DNA of 64,000 bases from contig NZ_VFOZ01000002.1 in NCBI RefSeq assembly GCF_006716425.1, positions 868,001-932,000 on the forward strand. The letters are read 5' to 3'. How positions within the stretch are numbered: position 1 is the first letter of the stretch; the number at the start of each line of letters is the position of its first letter. The notes beneath the pieces were generated by a model. The model ran no database searches and had not been told where the DNA came from. It worked only from the letters and a program-made list of their open reading frames with translations. The translations under genes and the position numbers were made by a program. Of this stretch, positions 9,411 to 17,559 are shown piece by piece. The stretch comes from Actinoallomurus bryophytorum (GTDB lineage Bacteria > Actinomycetota > Actinomycetes > Streptosporangiales > Streptosporangiaceae).

Positions 9411-9430
9411 TCCCGTCCAAGGGGACGGGA
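9411..9430 (+). promoter_or_regulatory. Hairpin in the leader of the EACC1 gene
   Basis: TCCCGTCC and GGACGGGA form a perfect 8-bp inverted repeat around a 4-base loop, about 60 bases before the EACC1 start. It could be an operator or an mRNA hairpin. No T run follows, so a terminator is less likely. Function unknown. Confidence 0.4.
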
Positions 9431-9492
9431 TCGCACACAGGGTGTTCTCTCGGGCACAGCGTGGCGGGGACATAGCTGATGCGGAGGACACC

Positions 9493-9852
9493 ATGGCGGT
9501 ACGGATTCGGGTCCAGCCGGACGATGACGTCCAGGCACTCGAGTCCTTAGCCGACTGGCTCCGTGGCGAACCCGATCTCGCTGGACGGGTACGCCTCGCC
9601 TCCTCCGAGCCGCGTGAGGGTGAGCTCGGCGCGTTGGCCGAGGCCGTTGTGGTCGGGGTCGGGTCCGGCGGCGCGATTTCGGTTCTCGCGGCTTCGCTGA
9701 AAACGTGGCTGGCACACCCTCGCAGATCCGATGTCCGCGTCGTTCTGGAGGGGCCGGACGACCGGAAGGTCGAGATCGACGTCAGGCGTGCGAAGAGTGC
9801 GGACATCGAACGTCTCGTCCGGACGATTCTCGACGGTCGGGACCCGGAGTAA
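9493..9852 (+). CDS. EACC1: effector-associated constant component of a conflict system
   Basis: A small 119-residue protein that matches the Effector-Associated Constant Component 1 family by pattern. It has an N-terminal beta strand RIRVQPDDDVQALESLADWL, a central Gly-rich hydrophobic helix (VVGVGSGGAISVLAASLKTWL) followed by RRSDVRVVLEGPDDRKVEIDVRRA, and a C-terminal helix with an RTILDGRD end. EACC1 proteins are the fixed partner in multi-part actinobacterial NTP-dependent conflict (immunity-like) systems and are thought to link a sensor to an effector protease or toxin. The ATG at 9493 follows GGAGGACACC; an upstream in-frame GTG at 9442 is less likely. Only four bases separate it from the caspase gene. 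Confidence 0.82.
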   Translation: MAVRIRVQPDDDVQALESLADWLRGEPDLAGRVRLASSEPREGELGALAEAVVVGVGSGGAISVLAASLKTWLAHPRRSDVRVVLEGPDDRKVEIDVRRAKSADIERLVRTILDGRDPE

Positions 9853-9856
9853 CTCC

Positions 9857-11785
9857 ATGGCTCTGCCCGACCCCGACCGATCACGCGTCGTACTGATCGG
9901 CACGACCGTCTATCGGGACAAAAAGCTGCCTGATCTGCCCTCAGTGGCGAGGTCGCTGAACGACCTGGCCGAGGTCCTCACCGACCCGGTCGCGGGCATC
10001 GTTCCCGAACGAAACTGCACAGTACTGCTGAACGAAGGGGACCTGCGCGAGCTGGGCCGCGAGCTGGTGAGAACGGTCTCGGAGGCCGAGGATCTGCTCG
10101 TCGTCTACTACGCCGGGCACGGTCTGGTGGGAGGAAAGCGCCACGAGCTGTACCTCGCCCTTTCCGACAGCGAGTGGGAGGCGCCCGGATTCAATTCGCT
10201 GGAGTACGAAAAGCTGCGTGGTGCGGTTCTCGACAGCCCTGCCGCCAACAAGGTCGTCATCCTTGACTGCTGTTTCTCCGGAAGGGCCCTGGACGGCCTG
10301 ATGGCCGATCCGGCCACCGCGGTGCTCGGTCAGCTCGACGTGCAGGGAACCTACGTCCTCACGTCCGCCCAGCGGGACCAGGTCGCTCTGGCGCTGCCCG
10401 GCGAAGAGCACACGGCGTTCAGCGGTCGGCTCATCCGCCTGCTGCGGGAGGGCGTCGCCGGTGATCCCGAACTCCTCTCGGTCGAATCCCTCTACCTACG
10501 GCTCCGCTCGCTCATGAAGGCCGCGGGCTTGCCACTGCCGGAGAAGCACGCCACGCGTACGGCCGAGCACATCGTTCTCGGCAGGAACAGGGCCTTTACC
10601 GTCACCCCTCCTGATCGGCCGCCGGACCCCGAGGTGACGGAGAGCAGAGAAGCCGACGCCGACGAACGCGCCAGCCTCGCGTGGGACGCGTTCCGCCCCG
10701 ACCGGGGGAACGCGGAAGGCGCCTGTACGACCTTTGCGGCGTACAAGAGGCTCTACGTACTGCTCGCGTGCCTGGTCGGAGCACTTTCGTTCGTCGCCGC
10801 TGCCTTCACCGCGACCTCGAACGGCGCCGTGGTCCTGCGTGTGGCACTCGGTATCGTCACGATTTTCTTGGCCGTCGCCGCCTTTGGTTTCGTCGGGAGG
10901 GCGAGATCACCGGTCCGGCTGGAGATCGGCGCACAGGGCATCCAGTTGTTCGCGCGCAGTGGCACCACGTGGCTTCCGTGGAACGCCGTCGACAGCGTCG
11001 CCGTCCGGCGCGTGGGCGGAGCTCGCCACGTGGTGGCCTCCTTACGTGAGGCCGAGATGTTCCCCGATCTCGACACGTTCGGCGGGGGTCCGCGCTTCAT
11101 GCGGGGCGGCGACGCGCTGGACATCTGCTCGATCGATGTTCTGCGGGCCTCACGACACGAGGTCGTCCGCGCTCTCTTGACCTACGGCGGAGACCGGTTC
11201 AAGGCGAGCGCGGCCGGTCCACCCCGGCCCCCGATCGACATGTCGGCGGACCGGTGGGACGACGTGCTGACAGTCGCGGCCCGAGTGGAGAATGATCGTC
11301 GCCAGCGACCGGTGGATCGCCGCTTCACCCTGCACCATCAGGCGGCCATGGCCCGTGACACCCTGGCACGCGCACTCCACGAGGCAGCGGACGGCGGGCC
11401 CGTCGCACCTCATGTCACGCCGTGGGTGTGGACGACGGCCTCCGGTGGGAGGCCCCTCACCCGGCACGGGCATGAGACCGGCGTCGAGCTGCGACTGTCC
11501 TACTATTCGCGCCCGCCGGCCGCGGCCGGCCCCCTGGCCGGTCCCACGCCGCCGCCGGCGCTGCCCGTGAACCCGAAGCGGCCCGGACGCCTGGTGTGGC
11601 GGGTCGTTCTGGCCGTCGGGTGCGCCTTCTCCGGACTCATGACGATCGGCGCTGTCGGTGCCACGGTGACGCGAGGTTTTCCCAGCGTGTGGGGTGCGAT
11701 CGTGGGAAACGTCCTATTCGAGTCCATGCTCGTCGGGTCCGTGCTGTTGTTCGGGAGAGAACTGGGGCTGTTCAAACGGAAGTGA
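9857..11785 (+). CDS. Membrane-anchored caspase-family (peptidase C14) effector
   Basis: A 642-residue protein. An N-terminal caspase-like domain (about 10-235) carries the catalytic His in VVYYAGHG (His88) and Cys in VVILDCCFSG (Cys139). After an acidic linker come two membrane helices (about 299-345). Next is a segment that reads like a bacterial PH-like domain (LEIGAQGIQLFARSGTTWLPW, about 355-400), a less recognisable region, a Pro-rich linker and two more membrane helices (about 580-635). The frame is open further upstream, but ATG 9857 sits right after the EACC1 stop and the protein logic starts there. Paired with EACC1 it is probably the effector of an abortive-infection-like system (established for the family, inferred here). 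Confidence 0.85.
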   Translation: MALPDPDRSRVVLIGTTVYRDKKLPDLPSVARSLNDLAEVLTDPVAGIVPERNCTVLLNEGDLRELGRELVRTVSEAEDLLVVYYAGHGLVGGKRHELYLALSDSEWEAPGFNSLEYEKLRGAVLDSPAANKVVILDCCFSGRALDGLMADPATAVLGQLDVQGTYVLTSAQRDQVALALPGEEHTAFSGRLIRLLREGVAGDPELLSVESLYLRLRSLMKAAGLPLPEKHATRTAEHIVLGRNRAFTVTPPDRPPDPEVTESREADADERASLAWDAFRPDRGNAEGACTTFAAYKRLYVLLACLVGALSFVAAAFTATSNGAVVLRVALGIVTIFLAVAAFGFVGRARSPVRLEIGAQGIQLFARSGTTWLPWNAVDSVAVRRVGGARHVVASLREAEMFPDLDTFGGGPRFMRGGDALDICSIDVLRASRHEVVRALLTYGGDRFKASAAGPPRPPIDMSADRWDDVLTVAARVENDRRQRPVDRRFTLHHQAAMARDTLARALHEAADGGPVAPHVTPWVWTTASGGRPLTRHGHETGVELRLSYYSRPPAAAGPLAGPTPPPALPVNPKRPGRLVWRVVLAVGCAFSGLMTIGAVGATVTRGFPSVWGAIVGNVLFESMLVGSVLLFGRELGLFKRK

Positions 11786-11819
11786 CCCGGCCTCGCGACG
11801 CTGACCGTCGAAGCCACCG

Positions 11820-11840
11820 CGTCGCCCGAGCCGGGCGACG
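11820..11840. terminator. Bidirectional hairpin between the caspase gene and the GntR gene
   Basis: CGTCGCCCG and CGGGCGACG form a perfect 9-bp stem with a 3-base loop between two convergent genes. It can terminate both. No T tract. Confidence 0.6.
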
Positions 11841-11845
11841 GGCTC

Positions 11846-12595
11846 TCAGGCCTCGTGGAGGCCGGACCAGCCCGAGTCCTCGATGGCGCGGAAGCCCGCG
11901 TGGATGATGGACTTGGTGATGGCGACCGCCAGGGACGCGTCGCGGTCGGCGTAGGCCGTCATCAGGCGGTCGTGGTCGTCCAGGGAGCGCCGCAGGCGGC
12001 CCGGGAACGACAGGCTCAGGTGGCGGAGCTGCAGAGTGCGCAGGCCCAGGGAGCCCAGCATGCGGGTGAGCTGGCGGTTGCCGGTGATCTCGGCCTCGGC
12101 CTGGCGGAAGCCCACGTTGTGCCAGAAGTAGGCGTCGACGTCGCCGATCTCGGCGTCCGCGCGCAGGCGGCCCTGCCATTCGGTGAGTACGGCCAGGCTC
12201 TCGTCGGTCGCCTCGTGCACGATCAGCTCGCTCACCAGGCCTTGCAGGCTGGCGCGTACCTGGTAGATGTCGCGGACCTGTTCCAGGGTGACCAGCGCCA
12301 CCCGTGGCCGGCGGCGGGCCGGGATCTCCACCAGGCCCTCACGCTGCAGGGTCAGCAGGGCCTCGCGTACGGGGGTGCGGCTGCTCTTGTAGCGACGGGC
12401 CAGGTCGACCGAGTTGAGGTCCGCGCCCGGCGGCAGCCTCGCGACGATGATCTGCATCGCGATGTCCTCGACGATGTGGTCCACCAGGGAGGTGTTCGGC
12501 CGTCCCTCACGGAGCAGGGCCCCGAGCATTCCCTCTCCGGACGGCAGGCCCTCGGCGAGACGGCTGGGCTCCTCGGCGATCATCAGGTCCCTCAC
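11846..12595 (-). CDS. GntR-family regulator, FCD (FadR) subfamily
   Basis: A 249-residue regulator. The N-terminal winged helix (DLARRYKSSRTPVREALLTLQREGLVEI) is followed by an all-helical FCD ligand domain (EQVRDIYQVRASLQGLVSELIV ... WHNVGFRQAEAEITGNRQL ... DDHDRLMTAYADRD), whose His/Asp residues usually bind a metal and a carboxylate ligand. The start is a GTG whose last bases overlap the LysR gene stop by four bases (GTGA). A longer open frame upstream merely shadows lysR. Third gene of ubiX-lysR-gntR, so it probably senses a carboxylate intermediate of the pathway encoded by the divergent cox-type operon (inference). Confidence 0.9.
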   Translation of the reverse strand: MRDLMIAEEPSRLAEGLPSGEGMLGALLREGRPNTSLVDHIVEDIAMQIIVARLPPGADLNSVDLARRYKSSRTPVREALLTLQREGLVEIPARRRPRVALVTLEQVRDIYQVRASLQGLVSELIVHEATDESLAVLTEWQGRLRADAEIGDVDAYFWHNVGFRQAEAEITGNRQLTRMLGSLGLRTLQLRHLSLSFPGRLRRSLDDHDRLMTAYADRDASLAVAITKSIIHAGFRAIEDSGWSGLHEA

Positions 12596-13500
12596 GGCGT
12601 GTCTGCGACGGCTGTGGCGTCGCGCAGGACCTCCAGCATCTGCTGGGCGGCCCGCGGGTGTCCGGCGCCTCGCAACCGTACCGCGGCGATCCGCCGGCAG
12701 GGCGCGGGCTGGGTGATCGGCACGGCCACCACGTCCGGGTGCTGGGCCACGAGGGAGAGACGGGGCACGGCGCTGATACCGATCCCGGCCGCGACCAGGC
12801 CCTGCGCGGACTGGTAGTCCTCGGTGACGAAGCCGATGTCGGGCTCGAACCCGGCCAGCCGGCACATGGTCACGAACGCCTCGTCATAGGGCGGCCGGTG
12901 CGAGCGCACGACCCAGCTCTCACCCGACAGGTCCGCCAGGTCGACGGACGGCTCCTCGGCGAGCGGGTGGTCCAGCGGGAACAGCACGCACAGCGGGTCG
13001 TCGGTGAGGTGGATCAGCTCGATGTCGGCGGCGAACGTCCGCGGGGCGAAGTCGTAGTCCCAGACCAGGCCGAGGTGGACGTCGCCCTCCCGCAGGCACG
13101 CCGCGATGTCTCCGGCGTGCACCGAGCGGAGCTCGACGCGTACGTCGGGGAAGCGCTTCTGGTAGTCGCGGACGACCCTGGGGATCAGGTCGGCGCCGGC
13201 GGTCGGGAAGGCCGCCAGCCGTACGGAAGCGTGCCGGGCGGTCAGGTCGCGCATCTCGCGCTCGATGTTCGCGATGCTGCCGAGCAGGACGGTGCTGCGC
13301 TCGGCCAGCACTCGGCCGGCGTCGGTGAGCTCGACACCGCGCGGCCCGCGGGTCATCAGGGACAGGCCGAGCTGGCGCTCCAGCAGCGCCATCTGCTGCG
13401 AGACGGCCGAGTGCGTCATGAACAGGGCCTCCGCGGCGGCCGTGAACGACCCGTGCTCGGCCACCGCCGAGAAGATCTGCAGCCGCCGTACGTCGAGCAT
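12592..13500 (-). CDS. LysR-family transcriptional regulator
   Basis: A 302-residue LTTR. The N-terminal helix-turn-helix reads MLDVRRLQIFSAVAEHGSFT, then AAEALFMTHSAVSQQMALLERQ; the C-terminal two-lobed co-inducer domain follows. It starts 12 bases after the ubiX stop and overlaps gntR by four bases. LTTRs often control a divergent operon from a T-N11-A site. A perfect palindrome with that form lies at 14214-14228 between this unit and the amidohydrolase/cox operon, a reasonable target. Confidence 0.92.
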   Translation of the reverse strand: MLDVRRLQIFSAVAEHGSFTAAAEALFMTHSAVSQQMALLERQLGLSLMTRGPRGVELTDAGRVLAERSTVLLGSIANIEREMRDLTARHASVRLAAFPTAGADLIPRVVRDYQKRFPDVRVELRSVHAGDIAACLREGDVHLGLVWDYDFAPRTFAADIELIHLTDDPLCVLFPLDHPLAEEPSVDLADLSGESWVVRSHRPPYDEAFVTMCRLAGFEPDIGFVTEDYQSAQGLVAAGIGISAVPRLSLVAQHPDVVAVPITQPAPCRRIAAVRLRGAGHPRAAQQMLEVLRDATAVADTP

Positions 13501-13512
13501 CGTGAGCCCCCT

Positions 13513-14130
13513 CTACTCGGGCCGGTCGGCGGCGCGCCCGCCTATCTCACCCTGCCACGGCTTCGGGGCCACCTCGCGCACGCCCACCCGGGCCAGCGCC
13601 CGCCGGGCCGTGTGGTCGACCAGGTCCTCGATCGAGACGGGCTGGGCGTAGAAGGCCGGTACGGGCGGCGCGATGATCGCTCCGGCCTCGGCCGCGGCGG
13701 TCATCGCGCGCAGGTGGCCGAGGTGCAGCGGCGTCTCGCGTACGAGCAGCAGCAGCGGCCGCCCCTCCTTGAGGCAGACGTCGGCGGCCCGGCTGATGAG
13801 GTCGTCCGCGTACGTCCACGCGATCGCGCTGAGGGTCTTGATCGAACACGGCGCGACCACCATCGCGTCCGCGTGGAAGGAGCCCGAGGCGATGGCCGCG
13901 CCGACGTCGCCCGGCCGGTACGTCACGTCGGCGAGGGCCTCGACGTCGCGCAGCGAGAGCCCGCACTCGTGCCGCAGCGTCAGCACGCCGGCGCGGGACA
14001 CGATCAGGTGCGTCTCGATCCCGGGCTGGTCGCGCAGGAGAGTGAGCATGCGCACGCCGTACGGCGCGCCGCTTGCGCCCGTGATCGCGACGATGATCGT
14101 CCGCGTCTCGTCCTCCCGTGGCTTTGTCAC
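13513..14130 (-). CDS. UbiX-like flavin prenyltransferase
   Basis: A 205-residue flavoprotein of the UbiX/Pad1 family. Visible are the N-terminal IIVAITGASGAPYGVRML flavin site, the CSIKTLSAIAWTYADDLISRAADVCLKEGRPL motif and the C-terminal REVAPKPWQGE. UbiX makes the prenylated FMN used by UbiD-type decarboxylases. No ubiD homologue is in the window, so the partner is elsewhere or the protein serves another purpose. The chosen GTG at 14130 has GAGG six bases upstream; an in-frame start at 14178 would add residues unlike the family. First gene of the leftward unit, divergent from the catabolic operon. Confidence 0.87.
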   Translation of the reverse strand: MTKPREDETRTIIVAITGASGAPYGVRMLTLLRDQPGIETHLIVSRAGVLTLRHECGLSLRDVEALADVTYRPGDVGAAIASGSFHADAMVVAPCSIKTLSAIAWTYADDLISRAADVCLKEGRPLLLLVRETPLHLGHLRAMTAAAEAGAIIAPPVPAFYAQPVSIEDLVDHTARRALARVGVREVAPKPWQGEIGGRAADRPE

Positions 14131-14213
14131 CGGACCTCGTCTGATGCCTGAACAGTGGATGAATGTCCTGGTCATCACACCACGCCGCCGCGAGCACCCG
14201 CCACCTCGGCGGT

Positions 14214-14228
14214 GTTAGCCCTGCTAAC
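14214..14228. promoter_or_regulatory. Palindromic LysR-type operator (T-N11-A)
   Basis: GTTAGCCCTGCTAAC is a perfect inverted repeat with a 3-base spacer and contains TTAG-N5-CTAA, the T-N11-A form typical of LysR-family sites. It lies between the ubiX-lysR-gntR unit and the amidohydrolase/cox operon, about 100 bases before the latter's start. Confidence 0.65.
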
Positions 14229-14322
14229 CGCTGACCCCGGCAAACGCCGCTTGTAAGGCGGATGGGGGTTCCTTAGCGTCGCTCACATAAGGAGTATCAG
14301 GTGGAAAGGCGGGACTGACTCA

Positions 14323-15357
14323 GTGACCGGACCGAACAGCGACGAGGCCGGCAGGGGCGCCATCGTCGACGTCCACGCGCACGTCGTACCGCCCTCGCTT
14401 CTGAGGGAGCTGGAGGGCGGGTCCGCCGAGGGCTTCTCGGCGGAGCGCACCGACAAGGGCTGGGTCGTCGACGTGCCCGGAGCCGGGCCCACCCGCCCGG
14501 CCGGCGCGCGGATGACCGAGGTGGGCCCGCGCCGCGAGTGGATGTCCCGTACGGGCGTCACCGACCAGGTTCTCTCGCCGTGGATGGACGTGCAGTCCGG
14601 CGACCTGCCGCCACGTGCCGCGCGCGACTGGGCGCGCCGGCTGAACGACGCGATGGCCGAGACCGCCTCGGCGATGGGCGGCGGCACGCGGGTCCTGGCG
14701 ACGGTGCCGTCCTACGACGGTGAGAGCGCGGCGACCGGCCTGCTGGAGGTACGGACCCGGCCCGAGATGGCCGGCGTGCTGCTGAACACCTCCCCCCAGG
14801 AGGGCGTGGCCCTGCACGGTCCGGAGTTCGAGCCGTTCTGGGCGGCGGCCGAGCAGAACGCCGTCCCGATCATGCTGCACCCGCCGACCTGCGGCCCGTC
14901 CAACGCGCTCCCGACGCTCGGTCGCATGGGCAACGTGCACGGACGGCTGATCGACAACACCATCGCCATCACCGAGCTCATCCTGCACGGCCTGCTCGAC
15001 CGCCACCCGGGGCTGGTGTTGATCCTCGTGCACGGCGGAGGGTTCCTGCCCTACCAGGCGGCCCGCCTCGACGGCGGCTACCGGACGCGGGAGAGCTTCG
15101 CGGGCGAGCTGGCGCGTGAGCGTCCCTCCGCCTACCTCCAGGACCTGTACTACGACACCGCCGCCCTGTCCGGGCCCGCGATCGCGTTCCTGGCCGGCCT
15201 CGCCGGCGCCGACCGGGTGCTGCTCGGGAGCGACTTTCCCTTCGCGCTCTCCGATCCGCAGCCCGTACGCACCGTGCTCGACGCCGGCCTCGACCCCGGC
15301 GAGACGGCGGCCGTCCTCGGCGCCAACGCCGACAAGCTCCTCAGGAGACGCGCATGA
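14323..15357 (+). CDS. ACMSD-like amidohydrolase (metal-dependent decarboxylase/hydrolase)
   Basis: A 344-residue amidohydrolase-2 family protein. It shows the N-terminal metal pair VDVHAHVVP, the His-containing PIMLHPPTCGPSN, the central LVLILVHGGGFLPYQAARLD with the catalytic His and the terminal GSDFPFAL with the metal Asp. Aminocarboxymuconate-semialdehyde decarboxylase, 6-methylsalicylate decarboxylase and related enzymes share this layout; they decarboxylate or hydrolyse aromatic-derived acids. It opens the rightward operon and its stop overlaps the next ATG by four bases. The GTG start has only a weak GGCGGGA site. The exact substrate is open. Confidence 0.85.
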   Translation: MTGPNSDEAGRGAIVDVHAHVVPPSLLRELEGGSAEGFSAERTDKGWVVDVPGAGPTRPAGARMTEVGPRREWMSRTGVTDQVLSPWMDVQSGDLPPRAARDWARRLNDAMAETASAMGGGTRVLATVPSYDGESAATGLLEVRTRPEMAGVLLNTSPQEGVALHGPEFEPFWAAAEQNAVPIMLHPPTCGPSNALPTLGRMGNVHGRLIDNTIAITELILHGLLDRHPGLVLILVHGGGFLPYQAARLDGGYRTRESFAGELARERPSAYLQDLYYDTAALSGPAIAFLAGLAGADRVLLGSDFPFALSDPQPVRTVLDAGLDPGETAAVLGANADKLLRRRA

Positions 15358-16175
15358 GCGAAGAGACCCTACGCATGGTCAGCACGGCACACGGGCCGAT
15401 GGCCGTACGGCGGCAGGGGGCCGGCGACCCGGTCGTCCTGCTCCACCCGCTGGCGCTGTCCGGCGAGCTGTGGCGGCCGCTGGCCGACGCGCTGAGCGAC
15501 GAGTTCGACGTGCTCTCCCTGGACCTGCGCGGGCACGGCGCCAGTGGATGGGACGGCCGGGCGTTCTCGATCGAGGACATGGCCCTGGACGTCGCCGAGA
15601 TCCTGGACGCACTCGAACTGCCATCCGTCGGCATGCTCGGCATGTCCATGGGCGGCAGCGTCGCGGTCACCTTCGCCGGGCTGTTCCCCGAGCGCGTCGG
15701 CTCGCTCGTGCTGGCCGACACCACGGCCTGGTACGGCGACGACGCGGTCACGGCCTGGGCCGAACGCGCGCGGCGCGCCGCCGAGGTCCCACGGGCCGAG
15801 CAGCTGCCCTTCCAGGTCGACCGGTGGTTCTCCCCCGCGTTCTCCGACCAGGATCCCGAGGAGGTCGACCGCGTCACGAAGATCTTCATGCGGACCGACA
15901 GCGCCGCGCACGCCGCCGCCTCGACCGCCATGGGCCGGCTGGACTCACGCCGCCTGCTGCCCGCCGTACGCGCGGCCACGCTCGTGATCGTCGGCGAGGA
16001 CGACTACGCGACACCGCCCGGCATGGCACGGGAACTGGCGGGCGGGATCGCCGGCGCCACGTTGCTCACCCTGCCCGGCCTGCGGCACATGGCGCTGGTC
16101 GAGCGGCCCGAGCTCGCGGACGTCGTACGCCGCGTGTTCGCCGGCAAGCCGGTGACCGAGGGCACTCGTGCCTGA
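15354..16175 (+). CDS. Alpha/beta hydrolase, enol-lactonase-like
   Basis: A 273-residue alpha/beta hydrolase. Oxyanion region VVLLHPLALSGELW, nucleophile elbow GMSMGGSVAVTFA with Ser, acid Asp around VIVGEDDYATPP and the final His in GLRHMALVERPE. The closest familiar pattern is 3-oxoadipate enol-lactonase (PcaD), but other C-C or ester hydrolases look similar. Translationally coupled to the amidohydrolase and 15 bases from the CoxM-like gene, so it should act in the same ring-degradation route. Confidence 0.87.
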   Translation: MSEETLRMVSTAHGPMAVRRQGAGDPVVLLHPLALSGELWRPLADALSDEFDVLSLDLRGHGASGWDGRAFSIEDMALDVAEILDALELPSVGMLGMSMGGSVAVTFAGLFPERVGSLVLADTTAWYGDDAVTAWAERARRAAEVPRAEQLPFQVDRWFSPAFSDQDPEEVDRVTKIFMRTDSAAHAAASTAMGRLDSRRLLPAVRAATLVIVGEDDYATPPGMARELAGGIAGATLLTLPGLRHMALVERPELADVVRRVFAGKPVTEGTRA

Positions 16176-16190
16176 ATCGTTGGAGGTCCG

Positions 16191-17072
16191 ATGAAGCCCG
16201 GCCGGTTCGCCTACCACGCGCCGCGCGAGCTGGATGAGGCGCTCGCGCTGCTGAAGGAGCACGGCGACGAGGCGAAGGTCCTGGCCGGCGGCCAGAGCCT
16301 GATGCCGATGCTGAACTTCCGGCTCGCCCAGATCGAGCACCTCATCGACATCAACCGGCTCGGCGGCGGCCTGGACGCGCCGCGCCTCGACGCCGGGAGG
16401 ATCGTCATCCCGGCGCTGGTCCGCCAGCGTCAGGTCGAGCGTTCGGCCGAGATGGCGCGCGCCCTGCCACTGCTCACCAGCGCGCTGAAGGACGTGGCAC
16501 ACCCGCAGATCCGCAACCGCGGCACCATCTGCGGCAGCCTCGCCCACGCCGACCCCGCGGCCGAGCTGCCGAGCGTCATGACGGCCCTGGACGCGACGTT
16601 CACGATCGCCTCGGCCGACGGCGTCCGTACCCTCGGCGCCGCCGACTTCTTCCTGTTCCATCTGACCACCGCGCTGGAGCCGGAAGAGATCCTGCTCGAG
16701 GTGGCGGTCGACCGGCTGCCCGACGGCACCTACTCGGCGTTCCAGGAGTTCGCGACCCGGCACGGCGACTTCGCGCTGGCCGCCGTCGCGGTGACCTGCG
16801 GGCTGGACGACGCGGGCGCCGTCACCGGCTGCCGCGTGGTCGCGGCGGGCGTCGCGCCGACGCCGCAGCGGCTGACCGCCGTGGAGGAGCTCGCCACCGG
16901 CCGCCGGTTGGACGAGGCGCTGCTGGGCGAGGTCGCCGCCGCGGCGCGCGACGAGGTCGACCCGACGAGCGACATCCACGCGAGCGCCATGTACCGCAAA
17001 CGCCTCACCGGCGTCCTGGTCAAGCGCGCGCTCGCCGACGTAGGTACGCAGCAGGAGGCGGCCCATGCCTGA
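16191..17072 (+). CDS. Xanthine dehydrogenase family FAD subunit (CoxM-like)
   Basis: A 293-residue FAD-binding medium subunit. FAD motifs are LAGGQSLMPMLNFRLA near residue 30 and NRGTICGSLAHADPAAELP near 105, plus the C-terminal CO-dehydrogenase flavoprotein domain. It passes electrons from the iron-sulfur subunit to an acceptor. Start ATG 16191 follows GGAGGTCCG. Its end overlaps the CoxS gene by eight bases. Confidence 0.93.
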   Translation: MKPGRFAYHAPRELDEALALLKEHGDEAKVLAGGQSLMPMLNFRLAQIEHLIDINRLGGGLDAPRLDAGRIVIPALVRQRQVERSAEMARALPLLTSALKDVAHPQIRNRGTICGSLAHADPAAELPSVMTALDATFTIASADGVRTLGAADFFLFHLTTALEPEEILLEVAVDRLPDGTYSAFQEFATRHGDFALAAVAVTCGLDDAGAVTGCRVVAAGVAPTPQRLTAVEELATGRRLDEALLGEVAAAARDEVDPTSDIHASAMYRKRLTGVLVKRALADVGTQQEAAHA

Positions 17073-17559
17073 GAATCGAGACGGCCACCGGATCTCGGTC
17101 ACCGTCAACGGCACCGTACGCGAGGAGATGGTCGACGACCGGCTCACGCTCGCCGACTTCCTGCGGGAGCGGCTGCGCCTGACCGGCACGCATCTCGGGT
17201 GCGAGCACGGTGTCTGCGGCGCCTGCACGGTGCTGGTCGACGGTGACGCGGTCCGCTCGTGCCTGATGCTGGCGGTGCAGAGCGACGGCGCGCGGATCGA
17301 GACGGTCGAGAGCCTGGCCGAGGACGGCAGGCTCAACACCCTGCAGGAGGCGTTCAAGCGGAACCACGCACTGCAGTGCGGGTTCTGCACCTCCGGCTTC
17401 CTGATGAGCGTGACCGCGGCGCTGCGCGAAGGGCCGATCGGCGACGAGCAACGGGCACGCGAGGTGCTCAGCGGCAACATCTGCCGCTGCACCGGGTACA
17501 CCGGCCTGGTCAAGGCCGTACTGGAGGCCGACGCCGAGCGGAAGGACACGGCCAGGTGA
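17065..17559 (+). CDS. Xanthine dehydrogenase family [2Fe-2S] subunit (CoxS-like)
   Basis: A 164-residue small subunit with both clusters present: the plant-type site GCEHGVCGACTVLVDG and the C-terminal site QCGFCTSGF ... GNICRCTGYTG. The order M-S-L is the usual one for these three-subunit molybdenum hydroxylases. Overlaps its neighbours at both ends (8 and 4 bases). Confidence 0.95.
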   Translation: MPENRDGHRISVTVNGTVREEMVDDRLTLADFLRERLRLTGTHLGCEHGVCGACTVLVDGDAVRSCLMLAVQSDGARIETVESLAEDGRLNTLQEAFKRNHALQCGFCTSGFLMSVTAALREGPIGDEQRAREVLSGNICRCTGYTGLVKAVLEADAERKDTAR

